From: a virus
Length of the DNA: 64,000 nt
Virus record (IMG/VR): IMGVR_UViG_3300042402_005180
Coordinates: 1 to 64,000 of that record
Strand: one strand, 5' to 3'
In this document: in pieces, positions 60,901-64,000 of the stretch
Position numbering within the stretch: position 1 is the stretch's first letter
How the letters are laid out: the number at the start of each line of letters is the position of its first letter
Notes under the pieces: model-generated
Database searches by the model: none
Told to the model about the DNA's origin: nothing
The model's input: the letters and a program-made list of their open reading frames with translations, nothing else
Position numbers and translations under genes: made by a program

Positions 60901-63900
60901 TTCTTTTGCTTGTTTTATTTGATCACCAAATAATTTCTGTGCTTCTACTAAAGAGCCAGCAGCATTCATATACTTTAATTCAGCATTAGTAGCTGCATCT
61001 AAAGATTGAACAAACTTAGTTGTACTAGCTGCCGCCTGATCTGAAACTTGTTTATCGGTTTTTTTATCAATAGAACCCATGAACTTTTGAAGTTTTTGAG
61101 TTTCTTCAGCAGAAGTTTTAAAACTAACTGCTAGACTAGCACTTGCTGCATTTAAATCATCAAGCATTTGTTTTTGTTTAGCTTCAGCTCTAGCAACTTG
61201 ATCTTGATATTGTAAATACGCGCCTCCAAAAGCGCCAGCAGTAGCCCCTATACCAGCTCCGACTAAAGTTCCTCCGGGAACTCCTGTAGCAGTTCCAGCT
61301 ACACCACCTACTTTTCCGCCTATTATTCCTCCTCCTATAGCAGCTCCAAGAATTTTCATAATAGATTTTGAATCTGATCCAATTTTACCCATCAAAGATG
61401 CTTTGGCTTTATCTGAAGACGCTTGAGATATATCTGATGTTAGTTTTCCTGTAGAAACTTTGCTAGCATCTTTAAACAATGCATCAATCGTTTCATTCAT
61501 TTTCTTAGCTGATTTTTCAGAAACTTCAGCGTAATAAGCAGCATTAGCTGCCGCAATTGCCATTACAGCAGAGAATCCAGTTATAATACCGTCAAAAATA
61601 ACCATGCCCTTATCTAGTTTGCTTATTGTTCCACCAATTCCAGAACCTCCTGCTGTAGATCCAGCCTTACTGCCTACTGATCCAGATTTTATCTGTGTAG
61701 CAGCTTGATTTGCTGCATTAGCATGATTCTTCATTGCAGCGGCACTTTGAGCTAATGCTAATTTTTCCTGTTTACGTTGTTGCATTGTTTCAATAATACC
61801 TAATCCAAAATTCTTTAAATTTTGTCCAATGCCTTGGTAAACAGTAAATGTAGCAGTTAAAGCACCATAATAAGCCTTTTGTTCATCTGAAAGAGTAGTA
61901 AATTGAGTGACAACACTTCCAATTGCACTACCTAACAAGAGAAGATTTTGAATATTTGTTTGCGAAGCCTTTTGTAATTGTTGTTCCTGATTATTTGAAG
62001 TATTAGAAGCTGCTTCTTTATAAGTAGCTTTGAGTTCTTTACTAATTTTAAAATTAGCTGCATCTTTTTTAATTTCGGCAAAACCTTCTTTAATTAATTT
62101 AGAACTATCTAGACCAGCTTTATTTAAAGCCTCAACCATCTTTATAAATGTTTGAATTTGCTTATTACCACTGCCTAATGCTGCTCCAGATGCTGTTGGT
62201 CCTTGGGTAAGAGCTTGTCTGCTCATTTTTCTAATTTCAACAAGCATTTTTAAGGTAGCTGGATCAACTGTTCCTCCAGTTGCAAAATATTGAACTCCAA
62301 CGGGTCCACCATTAGCAAACTTTCCAACCTTATTCATTCTATTTAAAGATGAATATCCAATTGCTTGAGCAGATTGTTTATTAATTACAAATTCGCCCGG
62401 AGTTAGCATAGCGGGAACGGTGTCGGTTCCACTAGTCTTTCCTCCAGTTGCAAAATTTTTAATTGAAGCGAGAACGGCTTCTCTTCCTTCATAAGAAGGT
62501 CCAAATTTCTTTTTTGCTCTAATAATATTTTTATTATCTGATGATGGTTTTTGGTAGGCGTATTGTAATGCCCAATCTGGATCTTCTTTTTTAGGCCAAG
62601 TTAATTTAAGTTTTTCTATATCCTTTTCTGGTTTAGTTTGAAATTTACCTGATGCATTATTCCAATTATTATAGTCCATTAATTTTTTATTAACGTCCTG
62701 CCTATTCAAATAATAATTTTTCCAGACTCCAGCGGCATTTTTTGAGATATTTGTGTCGGGAGCAACCCAAGAACCAATTTTTGCTGCCTCTTCTAATAAC
62801 GCATCGTATAGTTTAGGTCCATATCCTGAAGTTGCATAAGAAAACTTCACTCGATAAAAATTATCTTTATTTTTTTTAGCTTCTACAAAACCAGTTCTAT
62901 CATTTTCTCCATCGACATATCTAGCTAATATATCATTTTTACCTGAAAATATTTCTATATTACCATAATTTTTGTTTTTACTAAAGTCATGTCCTGTAAT
63001 TTGGCTAAGTTTAATTTTATCTTGTTTTCCAAGATAAGAAACTAAATCCGATATTCCTGAATCGTAATATTTAAAAATATTTTTTATTTCATCGTTAATT
63101 TCAAATTTATCTTTAAATTTATTTTTTAAATCTTCATCTTTCAGCTTAGATAATCCATAAGCAGCTATAAATGATTTTGTAGAACTATTTCTATCCTTAC
63201 TATTACTTTTTTGTATTAATCCCAATTCTCTATATTTAGATAAACTCTCTGCAAAATTAGGAGATAGATTAGCAGTCTTAATAAAATTACTTTGTAATTC
63301 ATCATCTCTGTGTTTTGATAACACACTATCAAGAGATTCTTTATTATTAGGTTTATAGTGGCTCTGCTGATCAACTTCTCCGCCAATCGCTAAATGTTGA
63401 ACTCCTACTGCGCCACCATTAGCAAATTTAGCAACTTTATTCATACGATGCAAATTGCTATAACCAATCTTTTGAGCTGATTGTTTATTAATAACGAATT
63501 CGCCCGGAGTAAGCATGGCTGGAACAGTATCAGTACCACTAGCAAATCCTCCGCTAGCAAATCTAGAAACTCTATCTGCACGTGGCCCTTTTTGTCTTAA
63601 TGCATCAAGTGCTGGCTGTTTTGTTTTTCCTTCTGTAAAAACCATATTTGAAACTGGAATACCAAATACACTAGATAAGTATTCGGCAAGACCGGGAGTT
63701 CTGCCAGACTTACTAATAATCTGCATTTTACGAGGATTAATTTGACCACTTTCAACAGCGTCTTTTAATGCTTTTCCAAACTGTGTCAAGGGCGCTGATT
63801 TTACATCTGCTAATCTTGCAGCATCATCTCTAAAATATCTTTTAAGAACTTCTGCCTGAGCTTTTTTTGTAGGGGCTTTTGCGTATGCCTGATCACCAAT

Positions 63901-64000
63901 TGTTCTTTTTAGCGTGCGATCCATATCAACTGCGCCGCCACCAGCATCAATGATTGCCTGAATAGCCTTTACTGGATGGGGCAAAATGGCTCCTGTAGCC
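57949..64000 (-). CDS. Tape measure protein (5' end beyond the window)
   Basis: The frame is open through the right edge (codons before the TTG at 63984 continue without a stop), so the start lies outside; at least 2016 residues are visible. Features in order: a degenerate HAD-like segment (VDMDRTL, then QIISKSGRTPG); three TDTVPAMLTPGEFV(I/V)NK repeats; a segment resembling a GNAT-like domain (SGYGPKLYDALLEEA, then NAAGVWKNYYLNRQDV); long helical coiled-coil regions; a glycine-zipper membrane stretch (AAIGGGIIGGKVGGVAG); and a C-terminal helical tail. Tape measures set tail length and form part of the DNA channel. Length implies a long tail. Confidence 0.85.
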   Translation of the reverse strand, partial: ATGAILPHPVKAIQAIIDAGGGAVDMDRTLKRTIGDQAYAKAPTKKAQAEVLKRYFRDDAARLADVKSAPLTQFGKALKDAVESGQINPRKMQIISKSGRTPGLAEYLSSVFGIPVSNMVFTEGKTKQPALDALRQKGPRADRVSRFASGGFASGTDTVPAMLTPGEFVINKQSAQKIGYSNLHRMNKVAKFANGGAVGVQHLAIGGEVDQQSHYKPNNKESLDSVLSKHRDDELQSNFIKTANLSPNFAESLSKYRELGLIQKSNSKDRNSSTKSFIAAYGLSKLKDEDLKNKFKDKFEINDEIKNIFKYYDSGISDLVSYLGKQDKIKLSQITGHDFSKNKNYGNIEIFSGKNDILARYVDGENDRTGFVEAKKNKDNFYRVKFSYATSGYGPKLYDALLEEAAKIGSWVAPDTNISKNAAGVWKNYYLNRQDVNKKLMDYNNWNNASGKFQTKPEKDIEKLKLTWPKKEDPDWALQYAYQKPSSDNKNIIRAKKKFGPSYEGREAVLASIKNFATGGKTSGTDTVPAMLTPGEFVINKQSAQAIGYSSLNRMNKVGKFANGGPVGVQYFATGGTVDPATLKMLVEIRKMSRQALTQGPTASGAALGSGNKQIQTFIKMVEALNKAGLDSSKLIKEGFAEIKKDAANFKISKELKATYKEAASNTSNNQEQQLQKASQTNIQNLLLLGSAIGSVVTQFTTLSDEQKAYYGALTATFTVYQGIGQNLKNFGLGIIETMQQRKQEKLALAQSAAAMKNHANAANQAATQIKSGSVGSKAGSTAGGSGIGGTISKLDKGMVIFDGIITGFSAVMAIAAANAAYYAEVSEKSAKKMNETIDALFKDASKVSTGKLTSDISQASSDKAKASLMGKIGSDSKSIMKILGAAIGGGIIGGKVGGVAGTATGVPGGTLVGAGIGATAGAFGGAYLQYQDQVARAEAKQKQMLDDLNAASASLAVSFKTSAEETQKLQKFMGSIDKKTDKQVSDQAAASTTKFVQSLDAATNAELKYMNAAGSLVEAQKLFGDQIKQAKEKADEFGKALDQIIGAEYARQITQLGNKIGTKGVDVGGEISKIVESQKENISKRTTAETKSQYGAKIEDLLRGAGKAGTPKGDFAQFMGKQIQSLTFGKGGLNEKRAEKGELELEKSATEAAIQIIKQKQALAEEEAIRKKLIGTLADQLALSIGLENFEYSIKKANDSIVNAGAMFGDSLSAFSSSVPNADVLSLSAPNAANSPDFKKAMDTISSVGPIGKELADKFNQLNGVMPKLKVGLEKNTLRVGASSKEIDSFIQSIGIDGGTDVGKAIRESIEKETKSSEITPREGVSSGAEIAKRIQDNIENYAKILQEGGGRILKAMQDHEASITKAYDEIAQSRKRQLDIELEGADSFQELVKNVANAQGKILTLTEKNALRTNRQNMLAGKYAGNPEAIGKRLRDIRTSLAKETDIGKKAGLLEESTKLKQSLKELSNQSSRTADTLFELEKLKAQRETARDATKSYLFGTREEKDKQEDIMVALRDAMQSGDIESIPDELKSGVSGLLDQFKDVKAFGGMTGKEVQNQLMANKMMQMGNVEGAMAIANDTSGPEQQMIQELGNIYAQEEKARRAMLLEEMLHQDMLNQSIQMNTQSLNNLVKETQEKAAELRPAGGPQNLETPEALQAQKKAAEARLTKIDSDIATIDQSIEKFLQRIDNMFQQVKDKFDGTEKKSTGGLIYRAGGGFTPRGTDTVPAMLTPGEFVVNKRAVDKFGAGNLQKINAGYYANGGNIDQLGLPSRRSGNIRSRLDEVRKQIEQGVYKNKEGKNINDIMDMREYRKAKEQAIKEAKAEDQKQADEIAKRGRDPKIAYMQKAEEWLKQRSINTRKMEGFLNPKKVQSSGSSKVSGPIVQQKTMISQSMAQQQRQSMATTPAQQANAAVNPGAAGAGAMPPDMTGFAQSVESLNSIAATFSSFTETLANLANQFAGITVQHTMTVDGSIAVTGVNGPEIAKQLSDAIIGQIRTEVLNQIQLNNRQEKR
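58700..58850 (-). repeat. Tape-measure motif repeat 3
   Basis: Encodes GGGFTPRGTDTVPAMLTPG, EFVVNKRAVDKFGAGNL and YYANGG. It is the most diverged of the three copies, and lacks the MNKVAKFANGG ending of the others. Confidence 0.75.
62281..62455 (-). repeat. Tape-measure motif repeat 2
   Basis: Encodes TGGKTSGTDTVPAMLTPGE, INKQSAQAIGYSSLNRMNKV and FANGGPVGVQYFATGG. It is very close to repeat 1, both in protein and in order of parts. Confidence 0.8.
63391..63565 (-). repeat. Tape-measure motif repeat 1
   Basis: Encodes SGGFASGTDTVPAMLTPGE, INKQSAQKIGYSNLHRMNKV and FANGGAVGVQHLAIGG. Each repeat follows an inserted-looking domain, as if it were a linker that marks insertion points. Confidence 0.8.

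Noticed and set aside
1-64000. Prophage or host chromosome segment
   Set aside because: No integrase, attachment site or host housekeeping genes; gene density and content are phage throughout.

Overview
The window reads as a piece of a large, AT-rich tailed-phage genome. Nearly all of it is short, tightly packed genes whose stop and start codons overlap by a few bases. It carries a phage replication and nucleotide-metabolism set and a long tail operon on the minus strand. The best host clue is a full-length DUF1559 prepilin-like protein (7324-8445) with the G|FSLIEL cleavage site and the C-terminal H-X9-DG motif. That family is typical of Planctomycetes, so a planctomycete host is the leading inference, but it rests mainly on this gene. 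TGA, TAA and TAG all act as stops, so the standard bacterial code fits. I saw no tRNA, rRNA, CRISPR array, integrase, terminase, portal or major capsid gene. No stretch longer than 300 bases lacks a gene.

Layout. Positions 1-1654 hold the end of one gene and two phage-type proteins (one DUF5872-like). 1664-6239 is a first glycan island: two FkbM-like methyltransferases, tandem GT17 paralogues, a GT9-like and a GT2-like enzyme. 6289-8875 has a small phage protein, then an HNH endonuclease plus DUF1559 unit bounded by promoter/terminator elements, then a macro-like protein. 8911-13057 has an HD (ppGpp-hydrolase-like) protein, a GT4 enzyme, a papain-like protease and a run of small membrane proteins including a holin-like one. 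13124-16614 has small unknown genes, a sigma factor and a probable virion protein followed by a strong terminator. 16611-26221 has dCMP deaminase, B12-dependent ribonucleotide reductase, a tail-type protein, PhoH, RecA, nucleases and dUTPase. 26328-36889 is the replication core: DnaB helicase, primase, dNMP kinase, a RecB-like nuclease, a DNA polymerase III alpha gene split into two ORFs, a DEDDh exonuclease and SSB. 36893-43217 is a second glycan island. 43205-45112 has a VSR-like homing endonuclease, a Rad52-like protein and a zinc-ribbon protein. From 64000 back to 45242 (minus strand) lies the tail module: tape measure, very long fibre-like and hub-like proteins, a cysteine-rich tail protein and a terminal structural gene. 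The two strands converge on a bidirectional terminator at about 45130.

How the parts work together (inference). The phage supplies its own dNTPs (RNR, dCMP deaminase, dUTPase, dNMP kinase), its own replisome (DnaB, primase, split PolIII alpha with a separate proofreading exonuclease, SSB) and its own recombination proteins (RecA, Rad52-like, PD-(D/E)XK nucleases). A phage sigma factor sits just before a probable virion gene. A TGTGTATA(A/G)T promoter-like motif recurs before that gene, before both HNH genes and before the last tail gene.

Most notable observations: (1) the polymerase is split at the palm/fingers boundary with five genes between the halves; (2) both HNH genes have an inverted repeat that encloses the ribosome site and start codon and overlaps a promoter, the design known for T4 I-TevI control; (3) a planctomycete-type pilin-like gene sits in a moron-like unit; (4) a papain-like protease is coupled to a membrane-protein cassette that could be an unusual lysis module.
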